DNA of 64,000 nucleotides from Halisarca cf. caerulea (GCA_963170055.1 CAUJGJ010000397.1:3588501-3652500), one strand, 5' to 3'. Shown: positions 32,646 through 44,267, numbered from the stretch's first letter. Notes: generated by a model not told the origin, from the sequence alone. Translations and numbers: made by a program.

Positions 32646-32859
32646 ACATTTCCGTTATTTTACGGAAAAGGACGTCTGCTTTACCGCTAGTCTCTAGGCG
32701 TGACACAGCAACTGTATTGAGTGGTAATTGCAGGGACTTACCCCATGAGTGTTTGGGTGGTATGTCCAGCTAGCTTCTGCATGATTTTGAAGATTGTACC
32801 GCGTACGCCATTTCCAGAAAAAAATCATATATTTTGTTGTTTATACACAACAAGTGAGG

Positions 32860-33420
32860 GTACGAGGGTTAAATCCTGGCTGATCAAATCTGTTGGTGAT
32901 GCAAGCAGTGATAAGGTCCAGAGCTTCAAAGTAAATTTGTCTGTAGAAATCTTTTGGTGTTGCTGGGAACTCCTCCACAGTACTGTTATCATCGTGGTCC
33001 ACAAATTTGACATAAGCGTCCTTCCAATTTGTATATCCAGTGGAGATATATAAATCGATTCCAGAATACCAACAGGAAAAAGCTTGTTCTCACTATACAC
33101 TTTAACACAGGCATAACGGAATGCTGTATCGCTTTCCTCGACATAATGGAGCCATTTCCAACGAGAAAACCATTGGGATTGAAATGCTCACTGAACAACG
33201 GTCTTCTTTCCAAACAACCTCTTTGAAACTTGAAATTACGTGGCTGGTGTGGTTTGTCACCAATAAGAGGAGTTTGAAATATTTTTCGCTTGGTCTTTTC
33301 AAGCAACAAGGCCATTACAAGAGAATAACGCACGGATACGGATACGGATCCGAAACAATCGACTGGAGCACAAGGAATCCAGAGAACGTAATCGATGTGA
33401 CATAACAGAACATGGCTGAA
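32860..33420 (-). pseudogene. Internally deleted hAT/ZMYM1-like transposase
   Basis: N-terminal part: DKPHQPRNFKFQRGCLERR, a TTF-type finger region (RWKWLHYVEESDTAF after a frame change) and TNWKDAYVKF. It then jumps to a C-terminal region, EEFPATPKDFYRQIYFEALD, LITACITNRFDQPGF, that aligns with the last exon of the full-length hAT at 28142-31467 (ATTKDHYRRIFFEVLDLLIQ, AIADRFDQPGY). Everything between, including the catalytic aspartates, is missing. It is a different subfamily from its neighbour. Confidence 0.6.
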
Positions 33421-33589
33421 CTCATAAGATCAGTGCAGTACGGAAAATACTCTTATTCTCAGTCTTAACTGTTCTAAAAGCTTTTTAAAGACACATTTTT
33501 TAAAGACAAGACTTAGGAAGAAAAGTGGTGAGGCCCAAACCTCACCAGCCGCAGCGCTTCCGTTGGCCCTGTAAATCCACCAGTTTACA

Positions 33590-33917
33590 CACACACACAC
33601 ACACACATACACACACATAAACAGTAAACATGCATAATGACTTTGCATTGATTCACAAGCACAATAATGCTATCAAACTCACTATTCTTTCCATTTAAGA
33701 TTTCATTTATTCTTCTTGTGCACATGAAGAACCACAATAGAACACAATAATTCCAGAAACCGGAACACACACACACACACACACACACACACATTTTATA
33801 ATTATACACCACTACACAAAACCACGCATTACTCAGGGATGTTTCAATTCCATGAGGATGATATCCAAGTGATTCAAGTTTCCAAGGCCGTAGGTGGCCA
33901 ACGAGTTTTTTAAACTT
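33590..33917. mobile_element. Repeat family C copy (GT/CA-bearing)
   Basis: A CA array, the segment CACAAGCACAATAATGC ... CACAATAGAACACAATAA, a second CA array, then GGATGATATCCAAGTGATTC and a GGCCGTAGGTGGCC hairpin end. Its reverse complement matches 42362-42810, and parts match 54068-54245. The microsatellites sit at matching positions in each copy. Confidence 0.65.
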
Positions 33918-33920
33918 GGT

Positions 33921-34500
33921 TCACATTGTTTGCCGTCTTGAATGAAAATTAAGCATGTCACATGACGCACTGTTTTCACAGTGAATTTCAGCAGTAACTT
34001 GGCTTTTGATATTAGTGAATTGCCCCCTTTTATTTGTCAAATTTGCAAAGGTAGCATCATCATTACCCACATAAATTTTCAAACCACCTCTAATTTGCAC
34101 CATTCTTTTTAAGGATGTTTTCCCAGGGAATTTGCCAAGGACCCTCAATGAAGGTGTTTTCATTTTGTTCAGCTGTTTTCCTAAAACCTCCACTGACATT
34201 GAACCACCGTCCATTTCCACTAAGTATGTGTTAGCATATGATATGGGCTAGATGGATCTAATGCACTTGCTAACACTATGATATTTGGGACATCCAGCAA
34301 CCACTTCTTCAACCCATGATTCATCTAGTTCTATTTTAGGGTTTACCTGTGTGGTGCAGATAGGTACGCAATTAATGATGAACCAGTGCATGTGTATGGT
34401 TTTACTGCTTTCCTTTTCCTTTTAAGAATTCTTCCTATTTGCTTCACAGACACTTTTCTTTTTCTTTTTGATACCTCACTCATTTTCCATCCTTCTCAAA
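33921..34500 (-). pseudogene. Conserved-looking protein fragment, unrecognised
   Basis: The frame from about 34240 reads SYANTYLVEMDGGSMSVEV, LGKFPGKTSLKRMVQIRGGL, KIYVGNDDATFANLTNKRG and ends near 33921. Upstream (34500-34340) a basic start, MSEVSKRKRKVSVKQIGRIL, is followed by frame changes and stops. The regular alternation of glycine, basic and hydrophobic residues suggests a folded domain, but I cannot name it. Confidence 0.35.
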
Positions 34501-34894
34501 AGCAGCTGAGCAGGGTCTATGCTATTTATTAGGCCAACCGCTGAATCCACCATCCACCATGTTGTATGTGCGCCAAATACACATTTAGTACTTGATAGGT
34601 TACACTTAATAGGCCAAGTCCACGTTTGGAGTTTGGAGGATTCTTTAGAAAGTGTTTCTTGGCACTGACGGCTTTAGGTGGACTAGTAAACATGTCTACA
34701 TGTACCCTGTTCATTTTTTAAGAGATCATTCTGTATATACAGTGTATTTGTGCATTCCTGTGTTGATTATAATGTATTGTATTGTTCCCAAATAATGCAA
34801 TGTGTAACGTGAAACACTCAAAAGAACTATATAAATGCATTATGGAGTTAATTGGTTATTAGACCAAAATGGTTTGTAGGCCAACAAGTGATTT

Positions 34895-34950
34895 GAGTTT
34901 AAACAAGTAATTCAAGTTAAAAACTTGTGGGGGCTGCCGGTGAGTGTACC
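34895..34950. mobile_element. Repeat family B end fragment
   Basis: AAGTAATTCAAGTTAAAAAC, then TTGTGGGGGCTGCC: the terminal hairpin arm and GGGGGCTGCC block of family B, without the rest of the element. Confidence 0.5.
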
Positions 34951-35037
34951 TTTCTGCCAATTACTGTTGAATTTTTCATGAAATTGAAATTGATAACTAT
35001 TAGTGTCTTATCCGTATAATGCGTGTAAAATTGAAAA

Positions 35038-36285
35038 TTGAAATGTGAGGCACAGTGTCACGTGATCATTAAAATAGATGATCTAGACGAGTCTCCTTAC
35101 ATCTTCGCCGCGCGTGAACTAGACGCGGAGTCCACCATAAGACTCAAAAGGGGATCAATTGAAGTCGAATTTTTGAAACTCCAACTTACAACGGAGGCCA
35201 TTGGGAAAGTTTTCAACTTGCTGCCACGGAGCGTGTGGCTCAAAACGGAATATACGTCACTCGTTTTGTTCCCCAATGATGCCGGCTTGTTTGTCGTGAG
35301 TGGATCGCAGAGCCATTCGTTTTTGGTTGAAGGCTCTCCTTTGCAGCCATCATTGCAATCGCCTACAATGCCACGATGTGGTTCTGTAACTTCTAGCACT
35401 CAGTCTATGGTTTCTAGCTCTCCCAATGCGGTATCCCTGGCTGTTAGTGGTGGTTCTTCTCAATCTGTAAGCTATCCTGTCTTTAAATCAGTCGCTGGAA
35501 AAGGAAAGACTACTGTAACTACTGTGAAAATAACAAAAGCCACAATGAGGCAAACCCCCTCTGGAAAAGTATCATTTGAGAAAGAAGGCCAAATTTTCAT
35601 AGAAGTGACAGAGGTTACAGCCACTGTTCCATACTTATCAGCAGCAGCCAAACGTGAATATGGAGAGTCATTTATTTTAGTCACCAGTGATGGACTAGAA
35701 ATCCTGGACCGGGCAGCAACAAAGGGTCTCAAATTCTGGAAGATTCCCAGCAGAAAAGTCTATGCAATTGATGCCGAAGCAAATGAGATCCCTACATTCA
35801 GCACATCCGCCCATTCCAGTGGCCCACCACTTAAGCGTCGACATCCAAGTCAGGACATGGATTTTGATCCTCAGATTCAGGGCAAACTAGATGATCTGAA
35901 GATGTCATTGGAGTCAGTTAGCAAAGATATATCCAAGATTGTACGTCTAACACCTCAAACGTCAATACCTATGAATCTAAAGGTTTGTTTGTTAGACACC
36001 TTTGTATGCAAGATATGCCATGAATCACCGATGAAGCCACCTATTGTTATGGCAAAATGTTGTAAAACCATTATTGGTTGTTCAACTTGCATTGATCGGT
36101 GGTATGGGGATGCAGATGGGATTACAAAGGTTTGCCCTAACTGCCTTGCTCAAAGGGGACACATTGAAACATTGCGACTACTTGGACTAGACGATTTCCT
36201 CGAAAGTATCAGGCCTATGTTTGATGTTACAGTTGTGGAGTCAGGTCCAAGCAAGCCTGCAGCTGGACAATGTACCAGGCCATAG
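35038..36285 (+). CDS. Intronless RING-like zinc-finger protein
   Basis: An uninterrupted 415-residue frame starting at ATG 35041 (or 35038 in frame). Residues 1-95 are mixed and unassigned, and 100-170 are serine/threonine-rich. A second globular block spans 185-250. Basic PPLKRRHPS (263-271) could be a nuclear signal, and a short helix (282-302) precedes the finger. The finger has C324, C327, C341, C342, C348, C351, C366 and C369 in an order matching RING/U-box-like fingers (CKICHES, AKCCKTIIGCSTCIDRWY, CPNC), followed by LRLLGLDDFLESI. Very similar fingers occur in repetitive fish and invertebrate orphan genes. E3 ubiquitin ligase activity is possible but unshown. It has no introns and no neighbours of related function. 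Confidence 0.65.
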   Translation: MKCEAQCHVIIKIDDLDESPYIFAARELDAESTIRLKRGSIEVEFLKLQLTTEAIGKVFNLLPRSVWLKTEYTSLVLFPNDAGLFVVSGSQSHSFLVEGSPLQPSLQSPTMPRCGSVTSSTQSMVSSSPNAVSLAVSGGSSQSVSYPVFKSVAGKGKTTVTTVKITKATMRQTPSGKVSFEKEGQIFIEVTEVTATVPYLSAAAKREYGESFILVTSDGLEILDRAATKGLKFWKIPSRKVYAIDAEANEIPTFSTSAHSSGPPLKRRHPSQDMDFDPQIQGKLDDLKMSLESVSKDISKIVRLTPQTSIPMNLKVCLLDTFVCKICHESPMKPPIVMAKCCKTIIGCSTCIDRWYGDADGITKVCPNCLAQRGHIETLRLLGLDDFLESIRPMFDVTVVESGPSKPAAGQCTRP

Positions 36286-36289
36286 GTTC

Positions 36290-37440
36290 CTTTTGTCTCA
36301 CTGACTTTCAAACTATTATGTACCAGGGTAGCTGAAAGTCTGATTTATGTAATTCCAATCAATAGGTATTAGATATTGTGACAGTCAATTATTTAATTGT
36401 AAATCAGTTAATTTTAAGCATTAATTTTTTGATTCTAATTCACTGCAGAAATTTTGTGTCTCTGTTCAATTGAAATTATTTTTGGCTGTAGTTTGTTGCA
36501 ACATTCATCTTTTAGTCTGCTCCAGGACCTTCATGATTGCATTATAATGCACTACAGACTTCATAATTATTACACAATGTCATGGTACAGATTTTGATTT
36601 CATTGCTTTTATTATTATATTCTCATGTACCTTGGTCATTTCTGATGTCTATTACAGTATGTCTTTTTCAATTGATTTAATGCGTTACGGAAGTTGATTA
36701 TATAATTTTACAGATATTACATGCAATATTATTGCTGCTTTCACAACATTATTAACAAATGAGAACAATAAGATACAATGACATGTACAGCTGAAGCACA
36801 CATTGTCAAGAGTTTCTAAGTAAATGCAGCTCATGATCGTTGTCCAAAAGATCATCTTTGTCGGTTGTGAAAATTAATTTCTATATTCTAGTGATATATG
36901 ATATATAATATATGTCATTAAAATTGATTTGTCAATATGTATATAGTGCTACTGTATAATGTTACAGTATATATACATATACGTAATATGTATAATATTA
37001 CAGGTACATAGACTATTATTATGTGCATATTATATTAATAATGGGCTATATATAGTGACAACTAGGCCCATAGCGTATTGTCACCTGAATGATTCTAACC
37101 CTAAAACTGGACTATACCTCCACCCAATCATGGCACCACTGGAATCCCATGCATAGTAAGGATCCCTAGGACTATAGCTCTACATCATGCAAGGTTATCT
37201 GCACCCAGAACCCCTTCTTGGACTGAAGGGGGTGTACAGCTCACTCCCTCCATGCTGGAGTACACACATGGACACCACGTGACCACCCCTGCGAGAGCTT
37301 TCATGTAGGCCCTAAGAAGCACTAGTGGCTTATTGTATGCAATACAACCCCCTGGGGATGTTAAATAGGTTGTAAATTTTACTTGAATGTCATACATTAT
37401 TCCAAATCATACTGCAATTTGCAATAGCAATTAAAAACTG
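36290..37440. other. No gene seen
   Basis: Strongly AT-rich sequence after the RING-type ORF, with only short random frames. It is the longest quiet stretch in the middle of the window. Confidence 0.5.
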
Positions 37441-37445
37441 ATATA

Positions 37446-37864
37446 CAGTAGAACCTCGCAATAAGACCACCCAAGAAATAAGACCACCTCAGAATTAAGA
37501 CCACTTTGTTGCAGTCTGGAATTTCTCCTATATTTTAACATGGAAATTAGTTTCAGAATAAAGACCACATTTTTTCTTCTGGATGTCAAAACTTCACAAT
37601 TAAGACCACATATTTGTGGATACTGCTGTATTTTGTGGACATTAGGCTCTGAAATGACAACATCAGTAGAAAGAGATGGTAAACTTGGGGTCACTTTTTA
37701 ACATCGTAGTGGAGTAACAATAAAAGTGGTGTGATGGTACAATTTTCTACAGTTTTATTGCCTTATGTGTATCCTGGATGTGCCATGCTATTCTGGGCAG
37801 TACTTTCAGAAATAAGACCACTTACAACGGTCCAAAGGGTCGTCGTATTTAGGAGGTTCTACTG
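37446..37864. mobile_element. pogo/Tigger-type MITE, 419 bp
   Basis: CAGTAGAACCTC at the left and GAGGTTCTACTG at the right form a 12-bp TIR flanked by TA on both sides. Internal AATAAGACCAC units are repeated near both ends, like the subterminal repeats of pogo elements. No coding capacity. Confidence 0.75.
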
Positions 37865-37987
37865 TATATATATATATATATAACATTTTTTATTTTTTTT
37901 TTTCCATGAGCTGAATCATTATTGAAAATTCAAACCTACATTCACACAAAAAATAATATGAAATAAATAAGACACATTAATAGTTTA

Positions 37988-38530
37988 TTAACTAATAAAA
38001 ATCGTCAGCAACACTCTCACTGGGGCCACCTCGCATAGACCCAAGTACAGCTGCAGCATTGCATCTCTGTATACAGGCACTGATTCGCTGGTTGAGTCGT
38101 GAGAAAGCCATGCAGTGAATCCTCTGTCACTACCTGAGTGTATCTTCCTATATAGCTCACGGACAAAGGCCATTGTGTCCTCCCCAAAGACACCAGTTGT
38201 CTCCATAGCTAAAGGGACAAAATGGTGAGTGTCAGTCAACTACTGGTAGATTCTTCTCTTGCTGAGGGCTGCTTGGTCAGCCAGTATAGTCCAGCACCAT
38301 GGCAAGTCAGATTGATATTGGATCTTGCAAAGGTGTCATGGACTGTGGCATCCCAAACAAATGCTATGCCTCTTGACCAGGGTATTAATGAGATTTTATT
38401 TGATCTGGAGTCATCATTGGGGCACAATCCATGTGGTTCCAAAACTGCAGGCACATGCATCAACAGCTGCCAAAGCACGTTTGACTATAAGTTGTTTAAA
38501 GCAGAATGTCTAGGATGTCTGCCTTCACTC
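37988..38530 (-). pseudogene. PD-(D/E)XK-like endonuclease tail of a reverse-transcriptase gene
   Basis: The upstream piece (to 38236) has VLEPHGLCPNDDSRSNKISL, then IPWSRGIAFVWDATVHDTF. After a frame change near 38235, HHFVPLAMETTGVFGEDTM, AFVRELYRKIHSGSD and the start of a C-terminal helix follow down to 37988. The order (LxPWxRGxxxVWDxTxxDTF, then FVPxAxETTG) matches the C-terminal domain found behind reverse transcriptases in many invertebrate retroelement genes. The usual RPDG acidic residue position reads RSNKI, so the nuclease site may be lost. No RT domain is present upstream; a TA array begins at 38546. Confidence 0.55.
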
Positions 38531-38540
38531 CTCCTACAAC

Positions 38541-38545
<5 letters not shown>

Positions 38546-38600
<55 letters not shown>
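38546..38600. repeat. TA microsatellite
   Basis: An uninterrupted (TA)n of about 26 units immediately upstream (minus sense) of the nuclease pseudogene. Confidence 0.9.
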
Positions 38601-38601
<1 letters not shown>

Positions 38602-38814
38602 TGCTCTGTCTTCTTTCTGTTTTTTTTTTAATAGAATTAGGTCATTCAATGCATGTCAAATCTTTGGAAATTCAATCATATCGTTATTTGTGTCAAAAAA
38701 TCAGACTGATATAATTATCATACAAAGGTTTAATTCTGTGGCAATTTTGTCTTGTAGTAAAGTGTAGATCTAGGTTATAACTGCATGGGAAATTTAAATT
38801 TGTGTACTTCCAGA

Positions 38815-39185
38815 CCTAACTTGTATGTACATTCAGCTAGCCCAAAATATACTGTGTGTGTACATTCAGCTTTGTATGATTGAAGTGTAATTCAGCCCCT
38901 GACGGAAGTGTACATTCAGACCTAACACATGTGTACATTCAACCCTTGCACTAAGGGTTATAGGATGCATGTTATGGTGTTAGGGTTAGGTGTAAGAAAT
39001 TAATATTGCATAATATTATATAATTTAATTATTATGTATGTATTCAGTTCTGCATGACTTACAATCATAATTATATATAATTACAATGTCATGCATGTAC
39101 ATTCAGACAGGTATTTACATGTGCATTTAGCCTTGTCTTGTATATATATATGCATTTTAGCCCAGATTTGTGTATTTATTCACTG
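38815..39185. repeat. Dispersed TGTACATTCAG repeats
   Basis: About eight imperfect TGTACATTCAGCC / TGTACATTCAGACC motifs at irregular 25-60-bp spacing. This looks like an old decayed minisatellite. Confidence 0.5.
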
Positions 39186-39189
39186 TGGA

Positions 39190-39750
39190 TCCTATATATA
39201 CTATACTGCATTGTTAGAACCTCCCCCTTCTTCAAATTATATAAGTATCGCAAACTTGGGTTAAGAAGCGCACCTCTGTAACAAGTGCACGCTTTTCATT
39301 GGCGTATACTCATGCATTTCCCCTATTACAAGGTGATATATGAACAAACACTTCTTATTAGGTGCACATTTCTATAAAAAGCGGATATACTTCCTTGCCA
39401 CCCCGAGTAATATTCACATGTGCTTCGAAACCAGAGTCTACAGTAATCTGGGTGTAGCTTCTTCGTGGCCTGTGCATACATTGTATAAAATATTATATTT
39501 ATTATTATTAATAATCATAAAGGGCAGATAAATCATTTATAAATTACTCTATTATACATTGAAATAGTTATAATAGTCTGAGCTTGAGCTGTATGTATAG
39601 GCATATATCTTAGATTCTACATGGAGAATGACAGTCTGTCAGTTAAAGAGATATAGTACTTTAATCCATCAGTAAACATAGAATGATTTGCATTGACAAT
39701 TGCATGGAAGATGGCGTTAAAGTCCGGATACACTCTGTAAAATTCTTCAT
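39190..39750. other. No supported gene
   Basis: AT-rich, with no recognised reading frame. A short AGGGCAGATAAATC stretch after a TTATTATTA run may be an element edge, but no partner was found. Confidence 0.35.
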
Positions 39751-39751
39751 A

Positions 39752-40572
39752 TCAGATCTGTTTAAGTTCGTCATTTCCATCTAGTGGATCCTCCCCAAAC
39801 TTGGGAAAAAGGGTTAGAGAGCCACCTGTACTACAGAAACTTGCTACTGCACTCTCCACTGAAGGAATTTGACTATCGTTGATTCTGGCAGCGTGGTTGT
39901 TATTGTTCATTCGTCTGACTGGGGTACCTTTGGTAGGAATGGAATGATTATTCCAAGATCGTACAGCTATAGCACATCCTGCACTGGCAACACGCAGTGT
40001 GAACCAAGATATACAGTACTTGTGCAGTGGAGATAGGAGAGATATGTCATCTCGGGCTTCCATAGCAATCAGAACTTTCTTGATGGGATAATTAACTCTT
40101 GAGTTAATCTCTACCCAAAACCGCTCAATCATGTGATTCTGCAAAACATGTACAGAAAATAGATATGCATTGTGAAATACATGCAAGCATATGGAACTAC
40201 ATACAGTGGCTGTATATATGTAGATGTACAAGAACATATTGCAGTACTGTGTTGTACAAGTATAATGCAATGCAGTATGTAGACATGTATAGGGTAATAC
40301 ATGGAATCTCAATCACACATGCATGCATTAAATTATACTTAATATAATGTATTCGTATTACTATAATAATTGTTGTACACATGCACTCAATAAATGCAGC
40401 ATAATACTATAATATGCATATAGCATGACGTACAATACACATGAAGTTGCACCAGTACAATTTACAGTGATGTAATTCAAACAGATAATATAATAACATA
40501 TTAGTACATAATTGAATGTAGTACAAATTATTCATGGGCAATTAAAAAGTATTTCTTTACACATAGGTCCGT

Positions 40573-40621
<49 letters not shown>

Positions 40622-40623
40622 TG

Positions 40624-40663
<40 letters not shown>

Positions 40664-40712
40664 TGCATACACACACACACACACACACACATACATACAC
40701 ACACACACACAC

Positions 40713-40806
<94 letters not shown>

Positions 40807-41931
40807 GCACACACACATACACACACACGCACACACACACACACACACACACATACACACACACACACACACACGCACACATGCACACACACACACACAC
40901 ACGCACACACATGCACACACGTACACACACAGGTGCACACATGATTATGTTTAACATGTGCACATGCAGTATACCCCAGTAATGTATACCTGCTTAGATG
41001 TTGACTGCAAGTGAGGGGCACGGTGGACATTTGTTCTGAGTTCAGCCAATAGCTCCTGAACATATAACATTAGTACCCATTCTTTCCCTTGATCAACTCT
41101 GACTTGATCCCACAGCCCATACGTATGCAATACACTAGAGTACATTTCCTTGTTGATTTCAATGTTATTCTTGACTGGCATTGACACAAATCCAACTACC
41201 ATATTGCTATAGCCATCAACAGCAGCAACATGGGTTACACCAAACATTCCTATCTTTTCGTTTTGGTCAACATGTAGTTTGTGTCCAAAATAATCTGCAA
41301 CATAAGGGTGCGGATTTAAGCGCTGACTTGTAGCATTCTGTCGTTCAGTGTGATAGTTTGGTGGGCCTACTAGGGGCAAAACTTCTCCAATCTGTCTTTG
41401 GCCAGCTTTAATTCCATTAGATGAGAGATAGCCCTGCATGGTTTTTCGACCATAAACTGGCCCAACCTACAATGATTTAATTAATTTTATCATCAGTACA
41501 GATTCTGAAGGCAAAGTATTATCAAATCAACACGCATGCATGCATATAAACACTACTTAATGTATATATAATATCTGTTATAAGTACTAATTTACAGCAA
41601 ACTAATTAATATATAAACATAATTTGTGCAACATCAATCACTATTGGCCATCAGATTAGCCATGATATACCTCTGAAATAGCTGATTCCACTACTCTTCC
41701 CAGCTCTTCCTTCGATAACCTCGATGTGGCTTTTATACCCTTTTCACAGCAGAATCTTTCCACACTACGACTTGACAGTCCCCTCATTTCTGGAAGCTGT
41801 GCTTGCAGATCTGCACTAACTTGTCCATAGGTCTTGCCTAGCGAAACTAAAGAATATTCTATGTACTCCTCTGCACCTTCTATATTGTGTAAAGCAGCCA
41901 TTTTTGTTACTTGATTGGCCATTATATGCAT
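39752..41931 (-). CDS. Integrase-core (rve-like DDE) protein, three exons, no lesion seen
   Basis: Exons (minus): 41931-41671, 41466-40990, 40138-39752; all junctions GT..AG, phase 0, 374 residues. Exon 1 is helical, with an HTH-like region (GQVSADLQAQLPEMRGLSSR). Exon 2 starts VGPVYGRKTMQGYL and contains DYFGHKLHVDQNEKIGMFGV, HVAAVDGYSNMVV and RVDQGKEW. Exon 3 starts NHMIERFWVEINSRVNYPIK. D, D and E at the expected sites make a complete DDE triad (D-38-E spacing). The family is an animal integrase-like group close to Ginger/IS481-type and retroviral-type integrase folds. No gag, RT, LTR or TIR was found around it, so it may be a host gene or an orphaned transposase. Intron 2 holds a ~360-bp CA array. 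Confidence 0.75.
40573..40940. repeat. Very long interrupted CA microsatellite
   Basis: About 360 bp of CA repeats with TA and CG interruptions, wholly inside intron 2 of the integrase-like gene. All apparent proteins here (poly His-Thr, Cys-Val) are artefacts. Confidence 0.95.
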
Positions 41932-42119
41932 GCACCTCTGTGTTATCTTTGATCATCTATTTGGTTTAGTATATAGAAGAATACTGACCAATGCCAAGTA
42001 TACTTTTAACCATTTGATATAATATCTGTTTTGCTATAATAAATTTCATATTCCAAAAAGTTGGATAATATTCTTAATTTCAATTTTAAATTTCTTCTTG
42101 TAATATAAAGAAATTCAGT

Positions 42120-42360
42120 TGGCAGAAAGGTACATGCACCGCTGCCGCCCTATGCACTCAAATCACTTGCAAAACATTGAAGGGTAAGTGCACAGCTGAA
42201 CATTCATAGAACATACTGTTTATTGTAACTGGACAATTGTTTTGAAAAATTTGCCATATTTGGCAATTGTTTTCAAAACAATTCCTAAAACTCATTCCTG
42301 TATAAATTCATACTTCTCTGTTACTATTATATAAATTCTCTATTATAAGACTTTTCTTAT
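42120..42360 (+). mobile_element. Repeat family B, left part
   Basis: CTGCCGCCCTATGCACTC, AATCACTTGCAAAACATTGA, TTTATTGTAACTGGACAATT, GCCATATTTGGCAATTG and TTCTCTGTTACTATTATATA follow the order of 44268-44616. It stops before the TA array and joins a family-C copy. Confidence 0.6.
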
Positions 42361-42361
42361 A

Positions 42362-42736
42362 GGGCTTAAAAACCTGTGGGCCGCCTACGGCCCTGTAAAC
42401 TCGAATTACTTGGAAATCATCCTCATGGACTTGAACAGAAAGTTTCTTGTGAGTAATGCATGCATGGTTTTATGGGATTATTGTGTTCTATTGTGTTTCT
42501 TCGTGTTTACAGAAAAAATAAATGAAATCCTAAATGGAAAGAATAGTGAGTTTGATAGCATTATTGTGCTTGTGAATTAATGCAACGTCATTATGCGGGT
42601 TTACTGTTGTTGTGTGTATATATGTGTGTGTAAACAGGTCCTTTTGATATATGCATACTGGTGAATTTATGTGTATGCATATTCATACTATGTTGTGCAA
42701 CACATGTGCTTGTACATGTGCTTGTGTGCGTATGTG

Positions 42737-42810
<74 letters not shown>
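42362..42810 (-). mobile_element. Repeat family C copy with GT array
   Basis: Starts with the CTGTGGGCCGCCTACGGCCC hairpin and AATTACTTGGAAATC, then the GCATTATTGTGCTTGTGAATT block, and ends in a ~74-bp GT array (42737-42810). It is the inverse of 33590-33917. Confidence 0.65.
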
Positions 42811-42811
<1 letters not shown>

Positions 42812-43230
42812 GGACATTCCTTATGTACACTCTTTCTCTCTCTATAGAATGGAAATAAGGAACCTTTTCCCATTTCAACCCAACCGCTGTTGTACTACAA
42901 ATGAAAGTAACTGCACTTACTCTAGAAAAAAACTGATAGTTGATATACTGAGTATTCGATATACTGAATATCAAAATTATGATTATTGTATTCATGCATA
43001 CTTTTTTTATTATCACTGCATTGTTTCTTTTCATTGTATCACTAATTTAATAATACTAGTTTATGGTTTATCTGTGTGTATCTAGTGTTTAATTTGTTGT
43101 ACATGCCCTTTTCTTGCATGTGTCACCATCATATATAATATCAATAGTACTTTATTTACTTATCACCTTCTTCATGTATCTCATCACTTTGTCAAATGTT
43201 ATATTGATATTGACTAAAAATATTGGGATA

Positions 43231-43982
43231 TGTGGCAGTTGCGAGTAGAAATTAGGAATTAGGTATGGGACATAAAAATTCACTTTTTTGCAGAAAAACG
43301 TTCTTTGACATAGTATTCCAGAAAGTTTGAGTACCAAACTCCACCAAATTTCGTGTAAATGGTCCGCAAGAAGGTCCTCTTCTGCTCGCACTCATGGCCA
43401 GAATGCAAGGAGAAAATGGCCACCTGTCCAACAGTGCCAACAAAAACTGCCCTGTTTAGGGTGTAGAGAACAATGGGACAGTGAAACAAATATTTCTTAT
43501 CGGTGTAAGCATCAGTGAGGTTTAATATCTTTTAAAAACGGCAATAACTTTGACTACAACACAGCTAAGCTACCAGAAATCGGCCAAGCTCACTGTGATA
43601 AGGTTTTCTTTGAACAACTTATCTGATAGCAGAAGTGATCACAGAGATACCTAACAACTTTAAAGAGATGTAGGAGGAGAAGTAAAAGAGGAAGGTTCAC
43701 TTTGAGTGTCAAATTTACATCATTCATCAGATTTTAGTGATGAAACGTTCCTTTGCGTGCTGTCGAACAAGAAATAACCCCTTTGTTCGTACTTGGAAAT
43801 TGTTAGCGAAGTTAGCACAAGTAACAGTATAAAACTATGTGTTTCAGGCTTCAAATAGAGGCCCAGATCATTTAGATATCTTTAGTAAGAGGCTAAAGAA
43901 AAGCGAGGGAAATTCGAAACTCATTTTCTCAACATTACGCAATGTACCTAAATCCTCCTAATTTCTACTCGTAACTGTCACA
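43231..43982. mobile_element. 752-bp non-autonomous element with ~27-bp TIR
   Basis: TGTGGCAGTTGCGAGTAGAA and the following ATTAGGA at the left match the inverse of TCCTAATTTCTACTCG ... TGTCACA at the right with two differences. The body has no convincing coding frame. Superfamily unresolved; TA/AT flank both sides. Confidence 0.65.
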
Positions 43983-43989
43983 TATTGTC

Positions 43990-44228
43990 CAGGGCTATCA
44001 CACACACACATACACACACACACACATACACACACTTCCCCTACTAAACACACACACATATTACACACGTGTGCAGACATTCATAATATGTATGCTCTAA
44101 CAACTAAGGTAATCACAGACAACACATTCCCACATACGTAGCATACAGGCAGACGCCTGAAGAACATAAACCGAGGAACTTGATATAAATTATTACACTA
44201 GTTGAGGTAATATTTTTGTGGTCACACA

Positions 44229-44261
<33 letters not shown>

Positions 44262-44267
44262 TAAAAA
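43990..44267. repeat. CA microsatellites
   Basis: Short (CA)n arrays at about 43999-44035 and 44224-44262 in otherwise plain sequence. Confidence 0.85.

Noticed and set aside
37431..37694. Coding frame in the pogo MITE
   Set aside because: It only translates the MITE's subterminal repeats and shows no transposase motif.
40512..41063. Long open frames of His-Thr or Cys-Val repeats on both strands
   Set aside because: They are translations of the CA microsatellite in intron 2 of the integrase-like gene. Similar artefacts occur at 25.0-26.3 kb, 42.6-42.9 kb and 54.2 kb.
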